Assembly (NCBI RefSeq): GCF_020379485.1
Contig: NC_063448.1
Coordinates: 44,649,218-44,713,217, forward strand
DNA from: Brassica napus
Taxonomy: Eukaryota > Streptophyta > Magnoliopsida > Brassicales > Brassicaceae
Reading direction: 5' to 3'
Length of the DNA stretch: 64,000 nt
The translations under genes and the position numbers were made by a program. Shown piece after piece: positions 54,962 to 64,000 of this stretch. How positions within the stretch are numbered: the stretch's first letter is position 1; every line of letters starts with the position of its first letter. The notes beneath the pieces were generated by a model. The model worked only from the letters and a program-made list of their open reading frames with translations. It was not told the origin of the DNA and did not search any database.

Positions 54962-55002
54962 CTACGAATGGCTTGATCCTCAACTGAGGTACGTAGGCAG
55001 CC
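54962..55002 (+). other. Conserved hairpin motif, copy 5 (element A)
   Basis: CTACG/CGTAG outer stem and CCTC-AACT-GAGG inner stem, TA linker, GCAGCC. The loop differs from copies 1, 2 and 4 but both stems are kept. Confidence 0.7.
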
Positions 55003-55070
55003 TTAACCGGTCCAGCTGTAACTACACCAAAATCCAGACTTTGTTTCAGTCTCAATCGACTAACGAGTGA

Positions 55071-55709
55071 TCGATGAACCCCACTTGTCGTAAGACGCTC
55101 ATCGCATCAAGTGATTCCCGTACCGCCAACAGGCAGTACGCGGACACTCACATCCCACTATTCAGCGATGTCCTGATCATACATCTGGCTGAAGGACGCA
55201 ACGGTTGTCAGTCACCTATGCCCCAAATGCATTGACCGACCAAAAAGAGCGAAATCTATACCCTTTTTTTAGATTGACGAGTAAAGGATTAGCTACCCAA
55301 AACTCGACTGTCATTTGAAAAACGGATAAAAGAACCTTTCCCTCTTAAATTAGGTCTCTCGTCTTTCGGAATTGAATAGCGTCTTTAGACATTATCTCAA
55401 CCGAAATGCGACGAGGACATGCAAAAGTCCCTTAACGGCTTGTTTGGTTATCTATTTGCAAAAATTAAAGATCAAGGACCTATCGTTTCTAAGCAAACAT
55501 ACTACGAGACTTTCAGGCAAATTTTGATTTTTTAGACACTGCAAATACAGATAAAAGAAAACAACAACATACGAACCTAAAGTTTGCTTAAACAGCAACT
55601 CGCCGATAAGGTAAAAACGTGTCTAAACATACAACAAAAGGGTCGACCAGGACCACAAACACATTTCGACGGAAAACAAAAAAAATAATAATACAACACA
55701 GATGGAAGA
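55071..55709. other. Element A spacer between pol and the antisense gene
   Basis: No ORF or repeat recognised. It would hold the 3' ends of both the sense and antisense transcripts. Confidence 0.5.
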
Positions 55710-57425
55710 TCAAGCAGCGGAATCTTGGTCATTTCCGTTCCCAGTCAGGACACTCAGAGCAGGAGGATCCTGGGGGTCTTCGGCCGCAGAAATAGTTGGA
55801 CCAACTTGAGCGGGAACAAGAGCAGGAAGATCCACACCTAAGGACGGGATGCTTGAAGTACTCCCTTTCCCGACCTCGCTTGTTACCTCCTCCTCGTTTA
55901 GTCTAAGCGATGGCGTCTTCTCACCTCGCTCGCTTTCCCCCTCCTCGTCCTCTCGCCTTTCGGAAGAAGTGTCGGAGACGAGAACAAGGTCTTCAGGACC
56001 TACGTTCTCAGTCCCCCCTTTCTGGATTAAGACGTCACCCGTCTCAGGGTTCTCTTTCTCAGGACTCTTCTCCTCCGTAACCGCGACCCGTTCCGTGGGG
56101 GCAGATGTGACGTCTACCGCTAACTCTCTGGACTGGTCCTCAACGACTTCACGTGAAGTAATGAGCTGGGAAGCCGACTCCGATCCAATCAAGCCAACGT
56201 TCGACTCATACGGGTCAAGTGTCGCCATAAACTCCTCGTTAACAAACCTAGAATGAAGGTTGAGAGGGGACAAAGTAAGGTCGCTCTCGGAAAGCGGGTC
56301 AATGCGAAGTTTTGCAGCCTCAGCCTCATGAAGCTTCTCCTGCTCTATGAAAATGTTTATCATTTCCTGTGGGATCTCCGTCCCGTTGTCCCTTATCACC
56401 TCGAGGCATTTTCTCGTTCCCGAGGCCTGTCCATACAGATTCTTGGCTTTCTCGAAGGCGTCAAGGCGAGCTAAGTGGTCTCTCACCTGACCGAAGCAGC
56501 GAGTAGACTTGTCTGCCATGGCAGTTTGAACCTTGACCCTCTCGCGAGTAACTTCCTGGATTCGAGAGTCCTTTAAACGCTGCCTCACCTTGACCAGCGT
56601 CTCAACAACAGCATCCCTCTCTTCTTCAAGCTCCGCCTTCTCCTTCTCAAGGGCAGCAGCAGTCTGCTCCAGACGAGTCTTCTCGCGCATAAGCTCCTTC
56701 TTCGGAAGTCGATCAGACTTTAGCTTGCCTTCGAGTTCTTCGAACTTGACTCGAAGAACTTTTTTTTCCTCAGCCGCCTTGTCGTTAGCCTTCTTGTTCT
56801 CAGCCCACAACCTCTCAATCGCGCTCAGCCTGGTCCTCGCAAGTTTCTCCGCCGCGCCTAATTGTATCATCATTTGCTTCAAGGCACTGTCATACTTCTC
56901 GACGAGCAAGAATGATTTTCTTTAGCTTACGAAAGGGTCCTGTTTGAACTAGTGAAAAGGGTAAGTAAGTTACCCGTTTTCTCGTGAAAGCGGCATCGAT
57001 GTATTCGTCCTTGAAGTATAGGTCCCCTATTGGCGGCAACTCCCTCGTCCCGCCACGGATCTGAAGCGTCAACTCCGCGCACTGTAGAGGATTAAACACT
57101 AAGGGAGTCTTCTCATCATACATGAAATCCACGCGGTTTGGAAATTTAACCCTCGCCCTCTTCGATAGTGAACCTTCACTCTGAACGCCCTTCCTCGTCG
57201 CCGACGTAGGAACAGCCCTCTCACTCGATGGAGATTCACTTCGAGGATCACCGTCGGATCCAGACGCCTTTCCTCCACTCCTCGAAGGATCTTCAGACGC
57301 AGGAAGATTATCGGGATGATCCCCGTCAACAGAACGACGTGCCCCTTCCTCGACAGATTTCTTCTTCGCTCTCTTTTTTTGTCGTTCCTCAGGTGATGCC
57401 TCAGTAGAACCAGTCTGAGCAGGGC
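55710..57425 (-). pseudogene. Element A antisense gene, coiled-coil protein, 5' end cut by element E
   Basis: Minus-strand gene with two exons: about 57425-56974 and about 56930-55710. Exon 1 encodes a charged, Ser/Arg-rich region and FPNRVDFMYDEKTPLVFNP. Exon 2 has a long coiled coil (roughly LGAAEKLARTRLSAIERLW to RDAVVETLVKVRQRL) and an acidic Pro-rich tail. Donor CGG|GTAACT and acceptor GCTAAAG are visible. The frame now starts in the LTR of element E (ATG at 57438), because the insertion removed the true start. Same type and position as the antisense gene of element D, but a different sequence. Function unknown. Confidence 0.7.
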
Positions 57426-58948
57426 TGATATCTTGCATATTTGCATTGTTTTATCCATTCATTCATAAACATTTTCATCATAGAGATTAGGATTTAGACA
57501 TGTTTAGGTTGCATTTTGCATACATGAGTCTCTATTAGGTACTGGAGTGCCACATGGAGTTCTTGGGGATGTTTGGAGCTCGAAAGAGGTGTAAAGATGA
57601 TCATTGGACAAACAGAGCGTTGGGAGCGACTTCCCGGAGCGACACCAGCAAGTCGCTCTGACCTGCCTTATCAGAGCGACCTTACCAGAGTGATGCGGAG
57701 AAGTCGCTCGCCATTTCATCCCAGTGGAAGCACAAAACGAAGCTCAGAGCGACCTCTCAGAGCGACCCACTGAGGTCGCTCCTGAAGTCCGGAGAGACCT
57801 GTTGGAGCGACACACAAAGGTCGCTCGCGTCCTCTCGTCCGGAGACACCAAAGTCGAGCATCCTGGAGCGACCCCTCAGAGCGACCAGCTCAAGTCGCTC
57901 GCGTTCCATGCCGAGACGACCCGGGAGCGACGTCTTCTGAGCGACACAGCCAGGTCGCTCGCGAAGAAACGACCCCGGAGCGACCTCTCGCAGCGACGTG
58001 CCGAGGTCGCTCCGCGTTACTTTTCTGCCGAAAATCATGATTTCCCGAGGACCTTTTTGCAATTTATTTTGGACGTTTTGCACTTGGAAAAACCTATGTT
58101 TTAAAGACCTTTTGTAGCCGGCAGGCAGATTATCTTTTGATCTATTGAAAAAGACACAAAAACTCTCTGGAGAAGTTCATCTCTTGGATTTTTGATTGTT
58201 ATGTTCTTGTGTTCTTGTTGATTTCTTATCTATTTCTCTACATGATTAATCTGAAATCCAATATGGGTTTAAGAGGAATCATGGAGATTAGTGAGTAATC
58301 ACCTTTTGAATTCATGGGTTAGGGAGATTAAGGGTGATTAGGTTAGTTCTAGGATGTTTTAGTGTAGATCATTCTTATTCCTTGCTAGTAGAGTATTCTT
58401 AATGCATCTTCTGAGTTGACCACTCAAAAGTTGATCAATAGGCATTTTCCACCCGAAAGGTGTTCGATGAAATGTCTGAGACAACTCTCCTAGGCTTTTA
58501 GTATACTTTGCCAAATACATTTGTTGTTAAAGATGCTAAGATAGCTAATAGACTTGTTAGTAATGATTGCTTTCATATTATTCAACCAAAGACATTTGAT
58601 GTTTGAGATATGTTAGCAAATGAGCATTCATCTAGGCATAGAGCTTGCTTAGAATTGTGTCTAGGCTTAAGGTTGATAGTTTGATTGATCATTTGTCATC
58701 CTTAGTTCGATACTTGATCACCCAAGGTCTAATCCCTATGCCCATGAGTTCTCTTTTTCCTTAGTCAAGAAAGTATCATTCTGTTATTGCTTTTTAGTTT
58801 TAGTCATAGCTTAAAACTCATCTAAATCATTGGTTGCACTTAGATTAAGTGAGTACTTGCATTCTCGGTGCTTTCATATCTCTCAGAACTGGTTCGACAA
58901 TCTTTTATACTACAACATTTGTCTTAGGAGCCTTGAAAACTCCTAACA
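57426..58948 (+). repeat. Element E 5' LTR
   Basis: Starts TGATATCTTGCATATTTGC. The end is placed at CTCCTAACA (58948), a few bases uncertain. Contains the GAGCGAC array at 57614-58012. Confidence 0.88.
57614..58012. repeat. GGAGCGACC/GGTCGCTCC array in the E 5' LTR
   Basis: About 25 copies of GAGCGAC or GTCGCTC in about 400 bp, arranged as alternating inverted pairs (GGAGCGACCTCTCAGAGCGA ... GAGGTCGCTCC). Reading frames across it (for example 57724-58104) are repeat artefacts. Confidence 0.92.
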
Positions 58949-59008
58949 CCAAATTGGCGCCGTTGCCAAATTCTGAGTAGATTTAAACATTGAGATTTAG
59001 TCACTTGC

Positions 59009-60511
59009 TTGAGACTAAGTCATTTTAAATTTTGTTTTGTTACTGACTCTTCTTCTTCACCTACCTTTTTAACTTTCAGGTGTATGAACTTGAGGAGCAG
59101 GGGTCCATCAAACCTAGTTCCAATAGTAGCAGACATCAGAGCTTTAGAGAGAGTGTGTGCTAGAGCTAGAAGAGAAGAAGAGCAACAATTGGACGTTGAT
59201 ATGGCAGATCCACAACAAGGGGCAGAACACCAACCGCGGGTAGCTCGACCCATTGGTACTTATGACCGCCCCAACATTCATGGTTATAGACTGGGAATCC
59301 GAGCACCGGCTGTGGCAGCCAACAACTTTGAGGTCAAGTCAGGACTCCTCAACGTGATCGAGAACAACAAGTATCATGGCTTGGCTCTAGAGGACCCATT
59401 TGATCACTTGGATAGGTTCGACAGCTACTATGGGTTGTCAAAAACCAATGGTGTGTCCGAAGATGCTTTAAAGCTCAAGCTATTCCCTTTCTCTTTGGGG
59501 GATAACGCACGTCAGTGGGAGAAGTCTCTACCCAGCGACTCTATCACTACTTGGGATGAGTGCAAGAGAGCATTCTTGGAGAAATTCTTCTCATCCTCAA
59601 GAACTGCTAAGCTGAGAAATGAGATCTCCAGCTTTCAACAGAAGGGCTTGGAAGGATTCAGTGAAGCCTGGGAGAGATTCAAGGGCTACCAAGCTCAATG
59701 CCCTCACCATGGTTTCTCTAAAGAAAGCTTGCTGAGCACATTCTACCGTGGTGCTCTTCCTAAGTACAGAGCCAGACTGGATACAGCTAGCAATGGGTTC
59801 TTCTTGGGAAGAACTGAAGATGATGCAGAAGAGCTGGTTGACAACATGGTAAAGAGTGATGCAGTATACAGTGGAGACCACGACAGGGGCAGTAGGGGTG
59901 ATGATAAGCAGACGAGGAAAGAGATCAAAGCTCTCCAGGATAAGATAGACATCCTCCTTGCTGATAAAGCCAAACAAGAGCAGCTGCACTTTGTTGGTAA
60001 CCCAAGCCAAGAGACACCACCTGTTGTCCATGAGGTTGAGGGTTTGGAAGGGCAAGAAGAGTTGTGTTTCATCAACAACAATGGTAGCTGGTACAAGAAA
60101 GAGCCCAACTTTCAGTACAACAACTACCAACAAAAATCATATCCTAACAACCAACATAGTGGTTATCCGCCTAGGAACAACCAGCAAGGCAACTATCAGC
60201 CTCAGCAAAACCCTCCTCCTGGTTTCTCCAACAAAGGGAACCAGTCTTTTCAACAACAAGCTAATCCTTCTACCTCTACTCCTCAGGAAAGCAGCACTGA
60301 TGTTCTACTGAAACAGATCTTGGAGTCTCAGACTAGAAGTGAAAAGCAGGTTGGATATGAGTTGAAGAACCTTCACTCCAAGATTGATGGAAGTTACAAT
60401 GAGCTCAACAACAAGTTCATGGCTTTGGAAAACCAGTTTGCTTCCATGACCACTCACCAGAATCGCCAGCAAGGGTCTCTACCTGGAAAATCTGAGCAAA
60501 AACCCAATTGA
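59009..60511 (+). CDS. Element E Gag (Athila-like)
   Basis: Capsid precursor, 500 codons, intact. ATG at 59009; MCMNLRSRG-like internal starts are possible (ATG at 59083). Retrotrans_gag core from about residue 110: DPFDHLDRFDSYYGLSKTNG, LFPFSLGDNARQWEKSLP, FLEKFFSSSRTAKLRNEISS and FSEAWERFKGYQAQCPHHGF. Then a Gln/Asn-rich C-terminus. No CCHC zinc knuckle, as in many Athila Gags. TGA at 60509-60511. Intact while most ORFs in this window are broken. Confidence 0.88.
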   Translation: MRLSHFKFCFVTDSSSSPTFLTFRCMNLRSRGPSNLVPIVADIRALERVCARARREEEQQLDVDMADPQQGAEHQPRVARPIGTYDRPNIHGYRLGIRAPAVAANNFEVKSGLLNVIENNKYHGLALEDPFDHLDRFDSYYGLSKTNGVSEDALKLKLFPFSLGDNARQWEKSLPSDSITTWDECKRAFLEKFFSSSRTAKLRNEISSFQQKGLEGFSEAWERFKGYQAQCPHHGFSKESLLSTFYRGALPKYRARLDTASNGFFLGRTEDDAEELVDNMVKSDAVYSGDHDRGSRGDDKQTRKEIKALQDKIDILLADKAKQEQLHFVGNPSQETPPVVHEVEGLEGQEELCFINNNGSWYKKEPNFQYNNYQQKSYPNNQHSGYPPRNNQQGNYQPQQNPPPGFSNKGNQSFQQQANPSTSTPQESSTDVLLKQILESQTRSEKQVGYELKNLHSKIDGSYNELNNKFMALENQFASMTTHQNRQQGSLPGKSEQKPN

Positions 60512-60515
60512 AAGA

Positions 60516-61442
60516 TTGGTGTTTGGAACTGAGATTGAACAGGTTCAACATCTGATTGTAGCAAAAGCTGAAGCAAAGATTGTGAAGGAAGCTGACAAAA
60601 TGGTTGAAGTAAAGATTTTGAAGGGAGATGCACCCATGGCTGAGAAACCAGTTGCGAAGAGAGCTAACCGGAAGCTGAAAGAAGTCAAGCTGGAGGACAC
60701 CACTGAGGTTGAGCAGTCACCCTATGACAAGCTCCCATTTCCACAAAGGGTCCTCACCAAAGCTCAAAAGAAGGTAATTTCCAAGTTCAGAAAAGACTTA
60801 AGTGATATTGGAGTTAAGCTTCCAGAGATCTCGGGTATGCGTGAGGCTCATGTCCAAATGATGCTCATCAAGGACATTGTAGACCACCAAGCAGAAGTAG
60901 CAGAGCTCCTCAACATTTCAACTTTGAAACTTGATCCAACCATCATACCAAAGTCTCTCCCTAAACTAGAATCCCAAGGGAAGTTCACCTTGTCCTGCTC
61001 CCTTGGTAAGCTCACCTTTGATGATGCTCTTGTTGATTCCGGTGCAAGTGTGAATGTGATCTCAATGGAGATGGTGAAGAGTCTTGAGATTGAACACATG
61101 GAGTCAGATACTTCCTCTCTCACGTTTGGGGATTCTTCTTCTACTACCCCTATTGGCGTCATCAAGGATTTCCCTTTGAAGATTGGATCTTGCACCATCC
61201 CTATAGACCTCACTGTCTTGCAGATGGCAATTGAGAAGAGAGTTCCATTGATCCTGGGCACACCATTCCTTACTACTGTGGGTACTTGCATCGATTTTGC
61301 CAACAAGAAGGTCACACTCCTCAATGTCAACAAAGCTGTCTCTTACCCAATTCAGTCTCCACTGGATGTTGAGTATTATGGAACCATCACTTGTGGAGAC
61401 CCCTACATTGAGAAGGATCCTCCTTCTCAACTTTCCACTTGA
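60516..61442 (+). CDS. Element E aspartic protease ORF
   Basis: Retropepsin-like ORF, +1 frame relative to gag. The frame is open upstream over the gag stop (CTGAGCAAAAACCCAATTGA region), so it may be reached by frameshift. Core: KLTFDDALVDSGASVNVISM with the catalytic Asp-Ser-Gly near 61035, then VPLILGTPFLTTVGTCIDF. The N-terminal part (KLPFPQRVLTKAQKKVISKF) is the linker typical of Athila pol. It stops at 61442 before any RT. Confidence 0.85.
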   Translation: MVFGTEIEQVQHLIVAKAEAKIVKEADKMVEVKILKGDAPMAEKPVAKRANRKLKEVKLEDTTEVEQSPYDKLPFPQRVLTKAQKKVISKFRKDLSDIGVKLPEISGMREAHVQMMLIKDIVDHQAEVAELLNISTLKLDPTIIPKSLPKLESQGKFTLSCSLGKLTFDDALVDSGASVNVISMEMVKSLEIEHMESDTSSLTFGDSSSTTPIGVIKDFPLKIGSCTIPIDLTVLQMAIEKRVPLILGTPFLTTVGTCIDFANKKVTLLNVNKAVSYPIQSPLDVEYYGTITCGDPYIEKDPPSQLST

Positions 61443-62962
61443 GGTATTTCTCTACTTTCCCTTGTATATACCATTTCATTTTTGCATATTAGCTTTCGCT
61501 TTTGGGTATCTCTCTCTACTTGACAACACAGAGACTGTGTCATTTAAGTTTGGGGGAGGTACCAAGTATTTGATCATGTTTGCTTTGATGTTGTTCATTG
61601 AGTCATGCATTGCATACCTATTTGCATATTAAAAAAAAAAAAAAAAAAAAAAAAATCATATAGATTGTATCACTTGCATTTTTAGGAGAGTCTAGAGCAT
61701 ATAGGTTGCATTCACTTGCAATGGGAGAAATGATTTTAAACGCCTTGTAAAGAACACTACGTTGCACCTGAGTAGCTTTTGCACCTCTCAAAAATACTTG
61801 TATGTTTCGAGCCTTGAAAACTCTTCCTGAAACTTGTTGATTGCTGAAACTCAGTCTTTGAAGCCAACTACAAACCCTATTTGAACTGAATGAACTTAAT
61901 GCTTCTTGCTCATGGTCTTTTGTGTACTGAGTCATGGCTATACACACCTGAGTTGTTACATCCTTTATGCCAATCTTATTCTGACAAACTCTAGTGGTAG
62001 ACCACTCCCAAAACCTTTCCCTCCTTTTAAGCTTTCATTGTTTGATGAGTGAGGCCTTCTTCGGAAAGTCTTACATGTGCATAATGTTGAGAGTATCGGG
62101 AACGACAATGCTCGATCTTCATTCTTGCTAGATTGGGCACTCTATTGTCTAGCTATAGGTGGGGGGTGAGAGTTGTGATTATGATTTGGGAGCAATGAAA
62201 AAGGAAAAGAAATAACTCTTTGTGTTTAAGTGAATTGTCTTACTGGGATAAGTAGAAAAACCTCTAGCTCAAGTTATGAAAAGTCTTGGCTTCCATAAAA
62301 AAAAAAAAAATGAAAAGAAAAGAAAAAGAAAGAAAAAGGGGGCTAGCAAAGTTGTTAGGAGCTAAGTAATGTTTTGAGGTTGTGAAAAATCCCTTGTAGA
62401 TTTCAAAGAGAAGGAGTTAATGTTCTTAGGATCTTTTGGTGAGAGATGTGAGTTGGGTTTGACATTTGAGAATGATTGTGTAATTGTATGTTTGGGAAAA
62501 TGGTAGAGCAATGGAGATTGAGCATTGTATGCATGAGTTGGTCCCTTTCTTAGATATATTATGTGCAATGTCAAGGCTACTTGTTTTGAGAGTAAACCAC
62601 CCTAAAGATTTTATGTTTCGAACCTCTTGAATCACTTGAATAAAAGCCTTCCCTCACCCAACCAAATGACTTGGACCAACTGACCATTTGCAAGAATTCA
62701 CCTGATGTTTTGTGCTTAATGAATGTGAGAGTTGGTTGATTTGAATATGTGGATGCTTGATGATGAGTGTAAGGGCAAAAAGAGTTGAGATAGGCCTAGA
62801 GAAGCTAGAGTGTAATAAGAGAGTGTGCTCATGCTGGATTAGATGTTGAATCGAGTGCTAGTTGTGTTTCTTTTGGCTAAGAGCTCCCATCTTCAAACCT
62901 CTCTCCCTATGAGTTCTAGAAAGTTCACTTGTGGACAAGTAAAAGAACAAGTTTGGGGGAGT
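61443..62962 (+). other. Element E non-coding 3' interior
   Basis: Holds a second polypurine-like tract AAGTTTGGGGGAGGT (61546-61560), an A25 run at 61631-61655, an AAAAGAAAAG-rich tract near 62299-62338 and no supported ORF. The true polypurine tract ends at 62962. Confidence 0.8.
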
Positions 62963-64000
62963 TGATATCTTGCATATTTGCATTGTTTTATCCATTCATT
63001 CATAAACATTTTCATCATAGAGATTAGGATTTAGACATGTTTAGGTTGCATTTTGCATACATGAGTCTCTATTAGGTACTGGAGTGCCACATGGAGTTCT
63101 TGGGGATGTTTGGAGCTCGAAAGAGGTGTAAAGATGATCATTGGACGAGCAGAGCGTTGGGAGCGACTTCCCGGAGCGACACCAGCAAGTCGCTCTGACC
63201 TGCCTTATCAGAGCGACCTTACCAGAGTGATGCGGAGAAGTCGCTCGCCATTTCATCCCGGTGGAAGCACAAAACGAAGCTCAGAGCGACCTCTCAGAGC
63301 GACCCACTGAGGTCGCTCCCGAAGTCCGGAGCGACCTGTTGGAGCGACACACCAAGGTCGCTCGCGTCCTCTCGTCCGGAGACACCAAAGTCGAGCATCT
63401 TGGAGTGACCCCTCAGAGCGACCAGCTCAAGTCGCTCGCGTTCCATGCCGAGACGACCCGGGAGCGACGTCTTCTGAGCGACACAGCCAGGTCGCTCGCG
63501 AAGAAACGACCCCGGAGCGACCTCTCGCAGCGACGTGCCGAGGTCGCTCCGCGTTACTTTTCTGCCGAAAATCATGATTTCCCGAGGACCTTTTTGCAAT
63601 TTATTTTGGACGTTTTGCACTTGGAAAAACCTATGTTTTAAAGACCTTTTGTAGCCGGCAGGCAGATTATCTTTTGATCTATTGAAAAAGACACAAAAAC
63701 TCTCTGGAGAAGTTCATCTCTTGGATTTTTGATTGTTATGTTCTTGTGTTCTTGTTGATTTCTTATCTATTTCTCTACATGATTAATCTGAAATCCAATA
63801 TGGGTTTAAGAGGAATCATGGAGATTAGTGAGTAATCACCTTTTGAATTCATGGGTTACGGAGATTAAGGGTGATTAGGTTAGTTCTAGGATGTTTTAGT
63901 GTAGATCATTCTTATTCCTTGCTAGTAGAGTATTCTTAATGCATCTTCTGAGTTGGCCACTCAAAAGTTGATCAATAGGCATTTCCCACCCGAAAGGTGT
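62963..64000 (+). repeat. Element E 3' LTR (partial)
   Basis: TGATATCTTGC start at 62963, co-linear with 57426 onward to the window edge. Array of GAGCGAC pairs at 63151-63549. Confidence 0.93.

Larger units (their letters stand above)
53886..55070 (+). pseudogene. Element A integrase (deleted)
   Basis: Starts with the linker after RNase H (VPRGENVCADAL). The zinc-binding HHCC region and the first catalytic Asp are gone: [10 protein letters not shown] is followed almost directly by [20 protein letters not shown]. Second Asp in VTDNGSQF, then a 24-bp tandem duplication (YPQGN twice) before GQAESSNK. A chromodomain-free C-terminus ends near 54800. Confidence 0.85.
29208..57425 (+). mobile_element. 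Element A: Ty3/gypsy retrotransposon, Tat lineage, host of nested insertions
   Basis: 5' LTR about 29208-29685, then a primer-binding region TTGGCGCCCACCGTGGGGC (29691-29709). Gag lies before the B insertion, protease and half of RT between B and D, and the rest of RT, RNase H, a second RNase H and integrase after D. An antisense gene (55710-57425) follows, cut by element E. Removing B (31481-43546, one TSD copy) and D (45096-52812, one TSD copy) rejoins the segments. The second, archaeal-type RNase H and the antisense gene are known marks of the Tat lineage. Its 3' LTR must lie beyond element E, outside the window. Stops, frameshifts and deletions make it inactive. Confidence 0.88.
57426..64000 (+). 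mobile_element. Element E: Athila-like LTR retrotransposon, gag-protease only, runs off window
   Basis: 5' LTR 57426-58948, primer-binding region TTGGCGCCGTTGCC (from 58953), gag, protease, about 1.5 kb non-coding DNA, polypurine tract GTTTGGGGGAG (62951-62961), then the 3' LTR from 62963. The first 1,038 bp of the two LTRs differ at about a dozen positions by eye, so this is the youngest insertion seen. No RT, integrase or envelope-like ORF. The TSD cannot be checked because the right end is outside. Confidence 0.9.

Noticed and set aside
55849..56925. Plus-strand Ser-rich ORFs at 55849-56256 and 56533-56925
   Set aside because: Mirror frames of the coiled-coil antisense gene, which has the better composition and splice sites.
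57724..58104. 126-codon ORF in the E LTR, repeated at 63261-63641, and reverse ORFs of 108 codons
   Set aside because: Produced by the GAGCGAC repeat array; low-complexity S/E/R/V translation with no domain.
59597..60133. 178-codon minus ORF and similar reverse ORFs over gag and protease of E
   Set aside because: Shadows of the intact gag and protease frames.
1..64000. tRNA, rRNA, snRNA or miRNA genes
   Set aside because: None recognised by eye; the tRNA-like matches are retroelement primer-binding sites only.

Overview
This is nuclear DNA from a plant of the Brassicaceae, most likely Brassica or a close relative such as radish. The first 3.8 kb is a many-exon kinesin gene that closely resembles Arabidopsis KIN12D/POK2. 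The rest is dominated by plant transposon lineages: Ty1/copia, Ty3/gypsy Tat and Athila, PIF/Harbinger, CACTA, hAT-type MITEs and a LINE tail. I saw no rRNA, tRNA, organellar segment or prokaryotic gene.

Layout. 1-3811 (minus): first 17 exons of the KIN12D/POK2-like gene, cut by the window edge. 3812-6828: its promoter and AT-rich DNA with MITE-like repeats. 6829-12102: a 5.3-kb PIF/Harbinger-like transposon carrying a DDE transposase gene and a broken Myb/SANT-like partner gene, both on minus. 12744-18714: a decayed copia element with TSD AAAAG, split by a minus-strand gypsy solo LTR (16727-17829, TSD CTAAG). 20304-20872: a non-autonomous hAT element with 8-bp TSD. 21274-27322: a Myb/SANT fragment joined to the 3' part of a CACTA TNP2 gene, then a Transposase_24-type gene, ending in a CACTA terminus. 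27325-28170: LINE tail and a MITE. 28800-28982: a small intact ORF of 60 codons with G-box and TATA box, the only other candidate host gene.

29208-64000 is one nested LTR-retrotransposon cluster. The outer element A (Tat lineage, 5' LTR about 29208-29685) has its gag, protease, RT, two RNase H domains, integrase and an antisense gene scattered between later insertions. Element B (31481-43541, TSD TACCT) has LTRs but no coding interior, and its 3' LTR was hit by a CACTA transposon (38399-43413, TSD TCA) that carries host-gene pieces: three ArgJ-like exons, an RRM piece and a mitochondrial-leader-like exon. Element D (45096-52807, TSD AACTC) encodes only gag and protease plus an antisense gene. 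Element E (57426 to beyond the window) is Athila-like with gag and protease only.

How they fit together: B, D and E lack reverse transcriptase and integrase in the sequence seen, so they would need enzymes from other elements. B, D and A share a short conserved sequence that can be drawn as a two-stem RNA hairpin with covarying pairs. The LTRs of B, D and the solo LTR contain arrays of a GGTCGCTACGTAGCGACC palindrome, and the unrelated E LTR has arrays built from the same GGTCGCT/AGCGACC halves. These two signals are the most unusual in the window.
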